In this document: positions 44,609-53,218 of the stretch, piece by piece
How the letters are laid out: each line of letters opens with the position of its first letter
Position numbering within the stretch: the first letter of the stretch is position 1
Assembly: GCA_030427805.1 (NCBI GenBank)
Contig: JAUICP010000001.1
Location: 806,001-870,000 of the forward strand
Length of the DNA: 64,000 bases
Direction of reading: 5' to 3'
DNA from: Bdellovibrionia bacterium
GTDB taxonomy: Bacteria > Bdellovibrionota > Bdellovibrionia > Bdellovibrionales > JAGQZY01
Program-made: the position numbers and the translations under genes
Notes under the pieces: model-generated
What the model was told of the DNA's origin: nothing
Seen by the model: the letters and a program-made list of their open reading frames with translations, nothing else
The model's database searches: none

Positions 44609-45169
44609 ATGATCAAGAAGTGGAAGCAGCTGGCAAAAGAGTATCCCTATAAATCAGGTCTATTTGGACTCCGAGTGGACAAGTGTGAACTGCCTGATGG
44701 CAGGGTCATGCCCAAGTACTACACATTCGAATTTCCAGATTGGACGAATATTATACCCCTGACACCAGAGGGGGATATGATTTTAGTCAGGCAATACCGT
44801 CACGCCATCGGAGAAGTGCATTTGGAAATTCCCGGTGGGTCACTCACTCCAAAGTTAAAAGAGTCCCCCCAGGAGGCCGCTTTGCGTGAACTTCTCGAAG
44901 AGACGGGGTTTGAATCGCAAAAAGTGGAACTCGTCGCCAGTCACCAACCTAATCCGGCTATTCAAAATAATCACATTCACACCTACATTGCCTATGATTG
45001 TGAAAAAACATCAGAAGTTGCACTCGATCCTTTTGAGGACCTAGAAACAGTGATTATGCCGATTCCAGAAGTCGTCGATAAAATAATGTCTGGTGAGATG
45101 AAGCACACGATTGTCGTGGCCTCAGTACTGTTGGGACTTAAAAAGCTAGGTTACCAGCTGACTCGCTAG
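44609..45169 (+). CDS. Nudix hydrolase, ADP-ribose pyrophosphatase-like
   Basis: The 186-residue enzyme has the Nudix helix ESPQEAALRELLEETGF preceded by IPGGSLTPKLK, with two extra residues in the loop between GG and E compared with the consensus. The preceding MILVRQYRHAIGEVHLEIPGG is typical of ADP-ribose/GDP-mannose pyrophosphatases (NudF group). It probably hydrolyses nucleoside diphosphate-linked metabolites in the cytoplasm. Its 3' end overlaps the convergent HAD gene by 24 bases. Confidence 0.88.
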   Translation: MIKKWKQLAKEYPYKSGLFGLRVDKCELPDGRVMPKYYTFEFPDWTNIIPLTPEGDMILVRQYRHAIGEVHLEIPGGSLTPKLKESPQEAALRELLEETGFESQKVELVASHQPNPAIQNNHIHTYIAYDCEKTSEVALDPFEDLETVIMPIPEVVDKIMSGEMKHTIVVASVLLGLKKLGYQLTR

Positions 45170-45982
45170 TTCTGCGAAGTCCTTTATGCGAAAGCACTTT
45201 TCTGGCGGATGTTCTTTTCCGCTATGGGTCGTGTCCATAAAAATGAGGTGCATGCCGGGGTAATCTTTAGCGGCTCGATTGAGATTGATGGGTTCATTTT
45301 CGAAAAAGAGAACGTCCTCACCATCTTGAATGATCTCTTTAAAAGCGTCCATTTTGTAAGCTTCATCAGAAATATCGGGACTCGGCTTCATATGAAGATT
45401 CGAATAATCCTTTTGCAGTGGAAAGCCGCAGTTTTCGAGACTTTTAATGGTTCCTTCAAGCATGTTAGGGCGATTGCGACCGGTGAGATAAGATAGTTGA
45501 AATCCCCGGTTTTGAATTTCATTGGCAAAATCCACGGCACCGTGAACGGGGATATCTTCGTGGAGAAACTCATTTGAAAAAAACTTCTCAAGCCAATGGT
45601 TCTTTAGTTCTGAAAAAAATTCGTTGTCCTCAAGTGTTAACCCATGGCGCTCAAGCGCATCCCCGAGGCCCCAGTCACTGATCTTAAATTCCGCATCGAA
45701 AAAGTTTTTCGTTTGCTCAGGAAAGCGTTTTTGGGTCTGAGGGATTTCGAGAAAATTCTTTAATATCGACTGGTTACGTTTGTGAAGGTGGACCAGGGTG
45801 GAGTCGATGTCGAAGACAAAATGAGTCGATGGTGAGGTTCTGTTAATCAGTTGGAGAAGGTCTCCTGGGTTTTGATGCAACATGTCCCCATACTGCCACC
45901 AATTGCCCTCAAATTGAAGGGATTTTTGGTGGTTCTTTAGGGCAAATTCTGCTAAAAATCCGGCCTCCAGTAGAAAGGTCAT
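45146..45982 (-). CDS. HAD-superfamily hydrolase
   Basis: The 278-residue protein shows HAD motif I (FVFDIDSTLVHL), motif II (SYLTGRNRPN), and a late Lys and acidic motif (MKPSPDIS, DVLFFENEPINL). The nucleophile Asp and the Asp two residues later are both present, so phosphatase activity is likely; substrate unknown. The ATG at 45982 is only two bases from the divergent phnD start. ATG 45883 (residue 34) is an alternative, but the extra residues read like protein. Confidence 0.82.
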   Translation of the reverse strand: MTFLLEAGFLAEFALKNHQKSLQFEGNWWQYGDMLHQNPGDLLQLINRTSPSTHFVFDIDSTLVHLHKRNQSILKNFLEIPQTQKRFPEQTKNFFDAEFKISDWGLGDALERHGLTLEDNEFFSELKNHWLEKFFSNEFLHEDIPVHGAVDFANEIQNRGFQLSYLTGRNRPNMLEGTIKSLENCGFPLQKDYSNLHMKPSPDISDEAYKMDAFKEIIQDGEDVLFFENEPINLNRAAKDYPGMHLIFMDTTHSGKEHPPEKCFRIKDFAELASQLVT

Positions 45983-45984
45983 TC

Positions 45985-46911
45985 ATGAAAAAAATTGTAG
46001 CCCTATTCGGATTACTCCTTGTTCTCGTTTTGATGACTTCCTGTACCTTTGAGAAGAAGGAATTGGGAACAGAAGACAACCCCGTAAAACTTTTCTTTGT
46101 TCCATCAGTTGAAGCAAAGACACTCGCCGACAAATCAAAAGTGGTTAAACGACTTCTCGAAGAACTAACGCCCTATAAATTCGAAGTGAGAATTCCGGAA
46201 AGTTACATTGCTGTTGTAGAAGCTTTTGGCGCAAAACGCGTTGATATCGCAGCACTGAACACATTTGGTTACATTTTAGCCCACGAAAAGTTTAAGGCTG
46301 AAGCCCTTCTAACGGTTGTTCGCTACGGTAGTTCTACCTATCGATCGACGATTCTGGCACGTTCGGATGGAAAAATTAAAAAGCTAGAAGACCTCGTCGG
46401 AAAAACCATTGCCTATGTCGATCCGGCCTCTACCTCTGGATATTTGCTTCCTCTAAAAGAGTTGCGCGAAAAGAAAATTGAAACGGGTAAGCACGTATTT
46501 GCCATGACCCACGATGCGGTTGTTTCTATGATCTACAAAGGGCGTGTGGATGCGGGCGCAGCGTTTTACTCTCCTCCTGCCGCCGGTGAAATTCAGGATG
46601 CTCGACGCCTCGTGAAGACTCAATATCCTGATGTGGAGGAAAAAATTAAAATCCTTCACCTCACTTCTGATATTCCCAATGAGCCAGTTGTTTTTCGCAA
46701 GGATATGCCAGAAAAAATGAAAAAAGACATTGTCGAGGCTTTTATGAAGCTGATCGAAATGCCTGAGGGTAAAGACGCAGTTTCTAAGCTTTTTGGAATT
46801 ACTGAGCTTAAGAAATCAACGGATGCTGACTACGACAGTGTTCGAACTATGATTAAAACACTCGGCACATCAGCGGCCAATCTCATCGAAAATGCAAAGA
46901 AAAAGAAGTAA
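45985..46911 (+). CDS. phnD: PhnD-type substrate-binding lipoprotein (phosphonate/phosphite/phosphate)
   Basis: The 308-residue protein has a lipoprotein signal (lipobox MTSC). Its periplasmic-binding domain has the family pattern VKLFFVPSVEAKTLADKSKVVKRLLEELTPY, ALNTFGYILAHE, AYVDPASTSGYLLPLKELREK and GRVDAGAAFYSPP. It should deliver its ligand to the PhnC/PhnE transporter encoded immediately downstream. No C-P lyase genes are present, so phosphate esters or phosphite are as likely as phosphonates. Confidence 0.9.
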   Translation: MKKIVALFGLLLVLVLMTSCTFEKKELGTEDNPVKLFFVPSVEAKTLADKSKVVKRLLEELTPYKFEVRIPESYIAVVEAFGAKRVDIAALNTFGYILAHEKFKAEALLTVVRYGSSTYRSTILARSDGKIKKLEDLVGKTIAYVDPASTSGYLLPLKELREKKIETGKHVFAMTHDAVVSMIYKGRVDAGAAFYSPPAAGEIQDARRLVKTQYPDVEEKIKILHLTSDIPNEPVVFRKDMPEKMKKDIVEAFMKLIEMPEGKDAVSKLFGITELKKSTDADYDSVRTMIKTLGTSAANLIENAKKKK

Positions 46912-46925
46912 ATCGAGAGTTGGTT

Positions 46926-47702
46926 ATGGCTGGTGAAGACTATATTTTAAAAGTTAAAGACCTAGAAAAAACCTATCCCAACGGAGTAAAGGCCCTAAAG
47001 GGCGTGAGCTTCGATGTTAAACGAGGTGAGTTTTTAGTAATTATTGGTCTCAGTGGATCTGGAAAATCAACTCTTCTCAGGTGCCTGAATCGACTTCATG
47101 ATCCCACGGCGGGTGAAGTTCTTTTTAATGAAAAAGATATTGCTCACGTTAAGGGCCAAGAAGTGAAAGAAGTTCGCCAAAGAATGGCCATGATCTTTCA
47201 ACACTTTAATTTAATTGAACGGCATTCAGTGATTAAGAATGTTTTGACGGGAGCCCTTTCTAGAACCTCAACTCTCAAGTCTCTAATGGGCATGTTCGCT
47301 AAAACAGAAACAAAAAAGGCCAAAGAGTATTTGGATCTCGTTGGAATTGGCGATAAGGCCTACACGAGGGCCGATCAACTTTCTGGAGGCCAGCAGCAAA
47401 GAGTGGCCATCGCTAGAGCCCTCACTCAAGCGCCAGAGGTATTATTGGCGGATGAGCCGGTGGCGAGTCTTGATCCAGCGACTTGTCATACAGTGATGGA
47501 TTATCTTCGCAAGGTGAATAGAGAGTTGGGACTAACAATTATCTGTAATCTTCACTTTTTAAGTCTTGTTAAAGAGTATGCCGATCGAGTGATTGCGCTT
47601 AAAGATGGAAAATTGGTTTACGAGGGTGATCCCAAAGAAATCGACGAAGCCTGGTTTGAGAGAATCTACGGTGAAGGCGCTAAAGAAGTCCATGTGAATT
47701 AG
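46926..47702 (+). CDS. phnC: PhnC-type ABC transporter ATPase
   Basis: The ATPase (258 residues from ATG 46926; TTG 46920 is also in frame) has Walker A GLSGSGKSTLLRCLNRL, Q loop FQHFNLIERHSV, signature LSGGQQQRVAIARALTQ and Walker B VLLADEPVASLDP. The FNLIERHSVIKNVLTG segment is characteristic of PhnC. It follows phnD by 14 bases and precedes phnE by 17. Confidence 0.93.
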   Translation: MAGEDYILKVKDLEKTYPNGVKALKGVSFDVKRGEFLVIIGLSGSGKSTLLRCLNRLHDPTAGEVLFNEKDIAHVKGQEVKEVRQRMAMIFQHFNLIERHSVIKNVLTGALSRTSTLKSLMGMFAKTETKKAKEYLDLVGIGDKAYTRADQLSGGQQQRVAIARALTQAPEVLLADEPVASLDPATCHTVMDYLRKVNRELGLTIICNLHFLSLVKEYADRVIALKDGKLVYEGDPKEIDEAWFERIYGEGAKEVHVN

Positions 47703-47719
47703 GGAACTAGGTAAGGCTT

Positions 47720-48754
47720 ATGGGGACGCACTTAATAAAACGAGTTACATTTGACGGGATAAACTTTGGTTTTCTCTTTTTAGTTTTTCTCCTCGGAATA
47801 TTTACACCGAATGAAGAAGAGCTTTTGAATTTATCGAAAAATTCACTGGTTGCTCTGGGCTGTGTTGTTCTCGGTGTTGTTTTTAGTCTTATCATTAACA
47901 AAATGGGAATTAAAACCCTCGGTGAATTGCTCTTCGCCCCTCCCCATAAAAAGACAGTCACTTCGACACCAGTCATTTGGTATAGAACTTTTTGGGGTAT
48001 TCAGACGGCGGGAACAGTCCTACTAATGAGTGTCCTTGGTTACTTTGTGACCGAGGTCAACGTTCGAGAAGTACTCGACATTGAGAATATTAAAAACGTT
48101 TTGCGTTTGATTGAGCAGTTGGCGACTCCCAATTGGGAGGTTCTGCCCGATGTTGTTTGGAAGGCGATTCAATCGGTCTTTATAGCCTTTATGGCGACTC
48201 TTATCGCAGTTCCCATTGCTTTTTTATTGTCCTTTGTATCGGCCAAAAACATCATGGGAACGACACCTGTTGGATTTGTCATATATATGATGGCACGCAC
48301 ACTCTTTAATATCATGCGCTCCATTGAACCCATCATGTGGGCCATTATTTTTGCTATTTGGGTTCGTTTTGGACCCTTTGCCGGGATGTTGGCACTCCTT
48401 GTTCACTCAATTGCATCACTTTCTAAGCAATACTCAGAAATCGTTGAGTGTGTTGACGAGGGTCCCATTGAGGGGATTGAGTCAACGGGAGCAGGCTTTC
48501 TGCAAACTATTTGGTTTGCGGTCGTTCCACAGATCGTACTTCCGTATATTTCTTTTACCATATACCGCTGGGACATTAATGTTCGTATGGCAACGATCAT
48601 CGGTTTTGTCGGTGGTGGTGGTGTTGGAGAGCTTCTTCTTCTCTACCAAAGACAATCACTGTGGAACGAAGTCGGCGTGGTGATTCTTGTTATCGCGATT
48701 ATCGTATGGCTCATGGATAACTTCTCAGCCTACGTCCGCGAGGCCATTAAATAG
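47720..48754 (+). CDS. phnE: PhnE-type ABC transporter permease
   Basis: The 344-residue permease begins with extra membrane segments (two at about 15-32 and 45-62, one near 100) before the PhnE core (about 140-344). That core includes ALIAVPIAFLLSFVSAKNIMG, the EAA-like loop VECVDEGPIEGIESTGAGFLQTIWFAVVPQ and GFVGGGGVGELLLLY. A ribosome site AAGG lies 5 bases before the ATG. Directly after its stop begins the structured RNA-like element at 48761. Confidence 0.92.
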   Translation: MGTHLIKRVTFDGINFGFLFLVFLLGIFTPNEEELLNLSKNSLVALGCVVLGVVFSLIINKMGIKTLGELLFAPPHKKTVTSTPVIWYRTFWGIQTAGTVLLMSVLGYFVTEVNVREVLDIENIKNVLRLIEQLATPNWEVLPDVVWKAIQSVFIAFMATLIAVPIAFLLSFVSAKNIMGTTPVGFVIYMMARTLFNIMRSIEPIMWAIIFAIWVRFGPFAGMLALLVHSIASLSKQYSEIVECVDEGPIEGIESTGAGFLQTIWFAVVPQIVLPYISFTIYRWDINVRMATIIGFVGGGGVGELLLLYQRQSLWNEVGVVILVIAIIVWLMDNFSAYVREAIK

Positions 48755-48760
48755 CCCGTT

Positions 48761-48896
48761 CATTTCATAGCTTTATATCCCTGTCGTTTATGTCAGAGGC
48801 AGGGACTCGATCGCGGGGATTTTTTTAGCTCCGCAGCCCAAAGCCAATGACATTCAAGTCATCGATCGAAGTTACCCCGATAGAGAGCCTTTTTTC
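48761..48896 (+). ncRNA. Candidate structured RNA/terminator element, copy A
   Basis: This copy starts 6 bases after the phnE stop and shares most of its sequence with an inverted copy at 48990-49130: CATTTCATAGCTTTAT, GAGGCAG, CCCAAAGCCAATGAC and TACCCCGATAG are identical. It can fold on the plus strand as AGGC 48797-48800/GCCT 48887-48890, CTC 48806-48808/GAG 48883-48885, ATC 48810-48812/GAT 48879-48881, GGGG 48815-48818/CCCC 48875-48878, and apical ATGAC 48847-48851/GTCAT 48858-48862. Six T residues end the closing stem, as in an intrinsic terminator. No known family is recognised. Confidence 0.5.
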
Positions 48897-48989
48897 TCAA
48901 ACAGTCCTCGGGTAGTTTTTCAAGAATTCGAATTGTCCTAAACTCGGCAGCCTCCTAATTCTATTAAGTGAGAAAGCCCTGCGGAACTC
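48897..48989. other. Spacer between the two RNA-like copies
   Basis: About 93 bases with a short AATTCGAATT palindrome near 48926 and no gene. Together with the two flanking copies it fills the 434-base gap between the convergent phnE and FadL-type genes. Confidence 0.5.
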
Positions 48990-49130
48990 GAAAAAAGGTC
49001 CCTATCGGGGTAGCTTCTAACGACGATAAAAGTCATTGGCTTTGGGTGAGGACCTGTCTAAACAAAATCCCCATGCGATGGAGTTTCTGCCTCAGGTATA
49101 AACAGACGTTGGTGATAAAGCTATGAAATG
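48990..49130 (-). ncRNA. Candidate structured RNA/terminator element, copy B (inverted)
   Basis: Read on the minus strand, this is a diverged copy of 48761-48896. The same helices form: AGG (from 49090-49092)/CCT (48996-48998), CTC (49081-49083)/GGG (49000-49002) with a U-G pair, ATC (49077-49079)/GAT (49004-49006), GGGG (49069-49072)/CCCC (49007-49010), and AATGAC (49032-49037)/GTCGTT (49019-49024) with a U-G pair. A run of six T follows. It lies downstream of the FadL-type gene and its terminator. Confidence 0.5.
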
Positions 49131-49145
49131 GATGGGATATTTAAA

Positions 49146-49170
49146 AGCTCTGCCCAGGGTGGGCAGAGCT
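49146..49170 (-). terminator. Rho-independent terminator after the FadL-type gene
   Basis: A perfect 10-bp stem AGCTCTGCCC / GGGCAGAGCT with a 5-base loop, followed on the minus strand by TTTTAAA, lies 19 bases beyond the stop codon of the barrel gene. Confidence 0.85.
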
Positions 49171-49188
49171 GTTTGGTATGAGATTCGT

Positions 49189-50478
49189 TTAGAAAGAAGT
49201 TTGGTAACCGACGTGGACAGAGTAGCTGGTCCCGTCGTAATCACCGGTTGCCGTAGAAGAATCGGCAGGAACATCAGAGGCTTCAACCTTAGCATTGTTT
49301 TGTGCGTAGTCTGCACCGAAATGGAGCATATGACTTTCGCTGAGTTCATAACTTGAACCGAGAGAAAATCCCATTCCGTCACCTGGTGGTTCAGAAACTG
49401 GAGTAGCATAACCTTTATTACTCACTTGCGTGGCATAAACAAATCCAGCTCTGATTGGCATTGAGAAACCGAGGTACTCGTAACCAACTCGGACAGCCGT
49501 AGAGTCTTTAGACTTTTGCGTAATGTTGCTCAGAACGTTACTTCCACCAAAAGTCATAGTCCCTTCGATTTCCAGTTCTTCATTCACTGAATAATTGTAC
49601 CAGTCGAGTTGAAGATGGAATCTATTGTCTTGAACACCATCATAGTTAAAACCTAGTGAAATGAGCGTCGGAAGAGACGACTTCACTTTTAGATCGTCTT
49701 CTTTTGTAAGGGGTACGGTAGTGCCAGAACCAGGGGCCAAGGTATTTTCCGCTTTACCTTCAGCTTCTCCTTCAAGGGTAAACTTAACTGGAGTTCTGAT
49801 GAGAAGGCCCATGCCCCAATCGTCTGTGCGATATTGAGCACCTAAGCGAGCGCCAGCGAAATCAAGTCCCGTAAGACTTTTTAGATCAATAGCGACTTGA
49901 GTTAAACTCGGTCCGGCAGAAGCGAAAGCAGCACCGTAACTATATTCAGCAGTGGCATAGGAAATTCGGTAACCAATACCCACTGAGAACTCATCGGTAA
50001 TGTTGTAAGAACCACCCAAGGTGACTTCAAAAACCGCAAGACTTGTTGCAAATTTGGGGCTGAAAGCTGTGAGGGCTGGGTTCAATTGAATTTCACCGAT
50101 ATCCGCTTTGAGTCCACCTTGAACAGAGACACCGGCTCCCCAAGTAATTGTATCATCCATTTTTTGCGCATACCAAATCGCGAAGGGTGTCGCGAATTCA
50201 TTCGATGATCTTTGCTCTCCGACAAGTGGTGATTCAGCACTCAAAGAGATTCCAGAAAGGTTTACGGAGAAGTCGTTATCTCCACTCATACGTCCTAAGC
50301 CAGCTGGGTTAAAGAAGAGTCCTTCGGCACCCTCAACCGCTGATGTTGCTGCATTTGATGTACCTGCGTGTTTACCTGAAAGCGATACCCCTTTTTCATA
50401 TCCGACCGGAAAGGCTGGAAGGGCAATCAAACTGATGAGAGCTACTACTAAAGAAGCTCGTGCAAAAATTGTTGTCAT
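49189..50478 (-). CDS. FadL/OmpP1-type outer-membrane transport protein
   Basis: From ATG 50478 (GAGG 5 bases upstream; the frame is open to 50499) the product has 429 residues and a signal peptide ending around PAFPVG. The mature N-terminus GVSLSGKHAGTSNAATSAVEGAEGLFFNPAGLGRM is the FadL hatch-type block, and the protein ends YSVHVGYQTSF with terminal Phe. FadL proteins let fatty acids or other hydrophobic compounds cross the outer membrane. It is more FadL-like than the three barrels at 12-18 kb. Confidence 0.88.
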   Translation of the reverse strand: MTTIFARASLVVALISLIALPAFPVGYEKGVSLSGKHAGTSNAATSAVEGAEGLFFNPAGLGRMSGDNDFSVNLSGISLSAESPLVGEQRSSNEFATPFAIWYAQKMDDTITWGAGVSVQGGLKADIGEIQLNPALTAFSPKFATSLAVFEVTLGGSYNITDEFSVGIGYRISYATAEYSYGAAFASAGPSLTQVAIDLKSLTGLDFAGARLGAQYRTDDWGMGLLIRTPVKFTLEGEAEGKAENTLAPGSGTTVPLTKEDDLKVKSSLPTLISLGFNYDGVQDNRFHLQLDWYNYSVNEELEIEGTMTFGGSNVLSNITQKSKDSTAVRVGYEYLGFSMPIRAGFVYATQVSNKGYATPVSEPPGDGMGFSLGSSYELSESHMLHFGADYAQNNAKVEASDVPADSSTATGDYDGTSYSVHVGYQTSF

Positions 50479-50499
50479 TACTACCTCGATGTTAATCAA

Positions 50500-50752
50500 T
50501 CTTTAAACTAAGGACTCTCTTAAGAAATCCATACCAAAATCGGTCTCATATATAGGAGACTTGTATCTTGATTATAGGAAAATCTCAGAAAGGGTCACTT
50601 TTTTTCTGAAAAATGAAACAAGCTTGTGAAAATATCCTTATATTTAGCCGAAAAGGAGAAGACGACTGAGGGAAAGTTCCCAAGGAAGGTATACTTAAAT
50701 TGAGCGAAGTCCCCTTTTAAGTAGAAACTTTTTTGCCAAAGGATGTACGTGT
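50500..50752. other. Divergent intergenic region
   Basis: About 250 bases between the FadL-type gene (minus) and the response regulator (plus). Promoters for both are expected here, but no well-spaced pair stands out and no small gene is supported. Confidence 0.45.
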
Positions 50753-50764
50753 ATGGAGCAGGCA

Positions 50765-51127
50765 ATGCCAAAACTAATGATAGTAGATGACGAAACGTCG
50801 AATCTAGACCTGTTTAGAGAGCTTTTTGTAGATGAAGAGGACATGACGATTGAGTGCTATGCCTCGGGTAACGATGCACTTGACGCATTCGACAATTCGA
50901 GTCCGGACGTTATGATTCTTGATGTCATGATGCCTGGAAAGACGGGTTTCGAAGTCTGCGAAGAAATTAAAGCAAAAGCTAAAGGCAGCAAGACTAAAGT
51001 CATAATCGTAACGGGTATGGCCGGTGACGAAGTCGAGCAAAAGGCGCGCGAAGTGGGCTGCGACAGTTTTTACCTTAAGCCAGTGGACATGATGGAACTT
51101 TACAATGAGGTCATGGAAGCTCAATGA
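50765..51127 (+). CDS. Single-domain response regulator
   Basis: The 120-residue receiver has all key residues: the acidic pair in LMIVDDE, phospho-acceptor Asp in VMILDVMMPGKTG, Thr in IIVTGMAG and Lys in FYLKPVDM. It has no output domain. ATG 50765 with GGAG 6 bases upstream is chosen; ATG 50753 (AAAGGA 9 bases upstream) would add four residues. Its TGA overlaps the start of the histidine kinase (ATGA), so the two form a pair. Confidence 0.92.
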   Translation: MPKLMIVDDETSNLDLFRELFVDEEDMTIECYASGNDALDAFDNSSPDVMILDVMMPGKTGFEVCEEIKAKAKGSKTKVIIVTGMAGDEVEQKAREVGCDSFYLKPVDMMELYNEVMEAQ

Positions 51128-52557
51128 GGAAACTCTTTAACCCCATATTGAATAGCATCATTTGGTTGGCAACTCGTGGGGTTAACGGTCAAGCGGGCTC
51201 TGCCCACGATCGCATTACTATTTTCGTAAACTCCCTGGGATTGTTTGGATTTTTAGCGGTCTTTCCGATTGCTGGAACTCTTTTACAAAAAGGCATTCCC
51301 ATTGAAAACTCCCTCTACTTTATTTCTGTTCTCATTACAGCGCCCTTAGCTATTTTCTTTAATTCTAAAAATCAGCATTTTGTTGCGCGCTGTTTGATTC
51401 TCTTTGCTTCGGTCTATATCGGTTGGGGAGCTGGAATTTTCTTCGGCAAAAGTTTTAACGGTCACTACATTTTCTTTGTTTCCATTATCCTTTCCTTAAC
51501 AGCCTTTGTGCGTGAACATTGGAGTATTCGCGTCGGCACCTTTGCCTTGTCCCTTTCTGGGCTTTTGGGGATGGATTACTTTTATCATAACGGAGTCTTC
51601 CCCATTACTGGATTTAACTCCATGGACTTTCCGTTTTCGACCCTTGTTTTTGATACCTTGGCCATTACTGGGTTTATATCGATTATTACCTTTATCGAAA
51701 AGTCCTTCTCAGAAAAATATGAAGCCCAATTAGAGGATCTAAATACGAATCTCGAAACTCGAGTTAGAGAGCGGACTGAGCAATTGGTCAAAGCCTCTGA
51801 AGAAGCCATTGCTGCTAATATGAGAAAGTCCCAGTTTGTTGCAAACACGTCCCATGAACTGAGAACCCCCCTGCAGGGGATACTTGGTTTCAGTCAATTG
51901 GCTGACCTCAAGTTGACCAAGCTCACCCCGGAAAATTTCAGTAAAGATAAAGTTGAAAAGATTCAAGAGCAAATTCGCAGGGCCCAAGGTAACGCCAATC
52001 GGTTGTTGAGTCTTATTGAAAGACTCCTTGAATTAACTCGGTTTGAATCTGATGAAGAGCGAGTCTTTCCATCGCAGTTTAATATGAAGGACCTGATCAA
52101 GAGTGTTATCGAAGAGACCTATGGCTCTGAGTACTATCAAAAGCAAAAAATTGAATTTGAGAGTCAACTCGACTTTGAAGATGTCTTTTCGGACCAAGTT
52201 CTCTATCGTCAGATCATTACAAACCTCATTGTAAACGCCGTTAAGTACTCCCATGAGGGCAGTACAATAAAGGTGAAACTCTTTCCCGAGGGCGAATTAA
52301 TATCCTGTTCGGTCGTAAACCAAGGTTTTGGTATTCCAGATGATGAGGTGAAAGAGATTTTCGAGCCCTTTTATCAAAGTTCGGCGACAGACCGCAGAGT
52401 TGGCGGAACTGGACTGGGCCTTACCCTTTGCTCAAAGTATGCCCGTAACCTCGGTGGGAGCTTGGATTTGGTGAGTCCCGATCCAGAGGCTACAGAGTTT
52501 AAAGTTTCTATTAAACCACTTAATAAAGAAGAATACTCTCTACCAGAAGCGGCGTGA
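51124..52557 (+). CDS. Sensor histidine kinase with polytopic membrane domain
   Basis: The 477-residue kinase has about six membrane helices (roughly 30-195), a coiled coil (LEDLNTNLETRVRERTEQL), and a HisKA domain with the intact acceptor motif ANTSHELRTPLQGILGF. The ATPase domain has NLIVNAVKYS, FGIPDDEVKEIFEPF and GGTGLGLTLCSKYA. No periplasmic sensor is seen, so the signal is probably sensed in the membrane. It overlaps the response regulator gene by 4 bases, and the two are likely partners. Confidence 0.92.
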   Translation: MRKLFNPILNSIIWLATRGVNGQAGSAHDRITIFVNSLGLFGFLAVFPIAGTLLQKGIPIENSLYFISVLITAPLAIFFNSKNQHFVARCLILFASVYIGWGAGIFFGKSFNGHYIFFVSIILSLTAFVREHWSIRVGTFALSLSGLLGMDYFYHNGVFPITGFNSMDFPFSTLVFDTLAITGFISIITFIEKSFSEKYEAQLEDLNTNLETRVRERTEQLVKASEEAIAANMRKSQFVANTSHELRTPLQGILGFSQLADLKLTKLTPENFSKDKVEKIQEQIRRAQGNANRLLSLIERLLELTRFESDEERVFPSQFNMKDLIKSVIEETYGSEYYQKQKIEFESQLDFEDVFSDQVLYRQIITNLIVNAVKYSHEGSTIKVKLFPEGELISCSVVNQGFGIPDDEVKEIFEPFYQSSATDRRVGGTGLGLTLCSKYARNLGGSLDLVSPDPEATEFKVSIKPLNKEEYSLPEAA

Positions 52558-52566
52558 TTTTTGTCA

Positions 52567-53040
52567 TTAAGCTTGCAGCTGCTTGATGAGTTGATCGACA
52601 TCGCTCGTACTGAGGCCCTCCATTGAATTGACTCTATAAAATCGAGGTTCATTAATACAGCCAATGTCATTGTCGTCTATGATGAGATAGGGGCGGTCCC
52701 CATGAATCTCCAGCCAGTCTTTGATTTCCTCATAACGCGATTGCCTTCCAGCTGTACTGTCATCAGTCTTATCGTAGATCAGTTCGGATCGGTCAAAACC
52801 GTCACGAGCGAGCATCTCCCGTAGACTCTCTATGCTCTTGCCGATTCTCCAGGTACTGGTGACCACAATAGAGTCAATAGAAAGGCTCTTACAGAGCCGT
52901 GAGAGCTCTTTAAGGTTGGCGCTATCAAATGTTTTTCCTATGTATTCCTTTGGATTCTCGCGCTGTTTTTCAGCAAAAATGCGATTGTTTAAAACACCAT
53001 CGAAATCAAGAAAAAGCGTTAGGTTCTCATTCATAGACAT
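52567..53040 (-). CDS. Small HAD-fold protein of the Swiss-army-knife RNA repair type
   Basis: The product (157 residues from ATG 53040) starts with LTLFLDFDGVLNN (HAD motif I with both Asp), then IVVTSTWRIGKS and a late acidic motif LIIDDNDIG. This short layout matches the HAD domain family found in RNA-repair-associated Swiss-army-knife proteins (HAD_SAK), but no partner is fused or adjacent. A -10-like TATAAT lies directly upstream of the ATG, and ATG 53034 could be used in a leaderless message. Confidence 0.78.
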   Translation of the reverse strand: MSMNENLTLFLDFDGVLNNRIFAEKQRENPKEYIGKTFDSANLKELSRLCKSLSIDSIVVTSTWRIGKSIESLREMLARDGFDRSELIYDKTDDSTAGRQSRYEEIKDWLEIHGDRPYLIIDDNDIGCINEPRFYRVNSMEGLSTSDVDQLIKQLQA

Positions 53041-53052
53041 TATTATATGCAA

Positions 53053-53218
53053 AAAATTTCAAAGCATCATTCACTTGTTTGGAACCTAAACAAAAGAAAA
53101 GTGTCGAACTACTCGGCAATTCTCAGTCTGAAACGGAACGCTTTGTCTTTTTATGATCCATACCTAGCATAAAGTCTCGAAATTTCCCGTAAAAAAGGCT
53201 TAACTAAGGATTAAGTGA
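53053..53218. other. Intergenic region between HAD-type and PilZ-type genes
   Basis: These bases hold the divergent promoters. A weak pair TTGTCT/TAGCAT upstream of 53180 could drive the plus-strand genes. Nothing else is recognised. Confidence 0.4.

Noticed and set aside
48761-49130. c-di-GMP-I riboswitch (the abundant Bdellovibrio RNA class)
   Set aside because: The element has AAAGCC and GTTACC fragments in common, but the diagnostic GGGCAAACC and CCTAAACC loops are absent. A covariance search is needed to exclude it fully.
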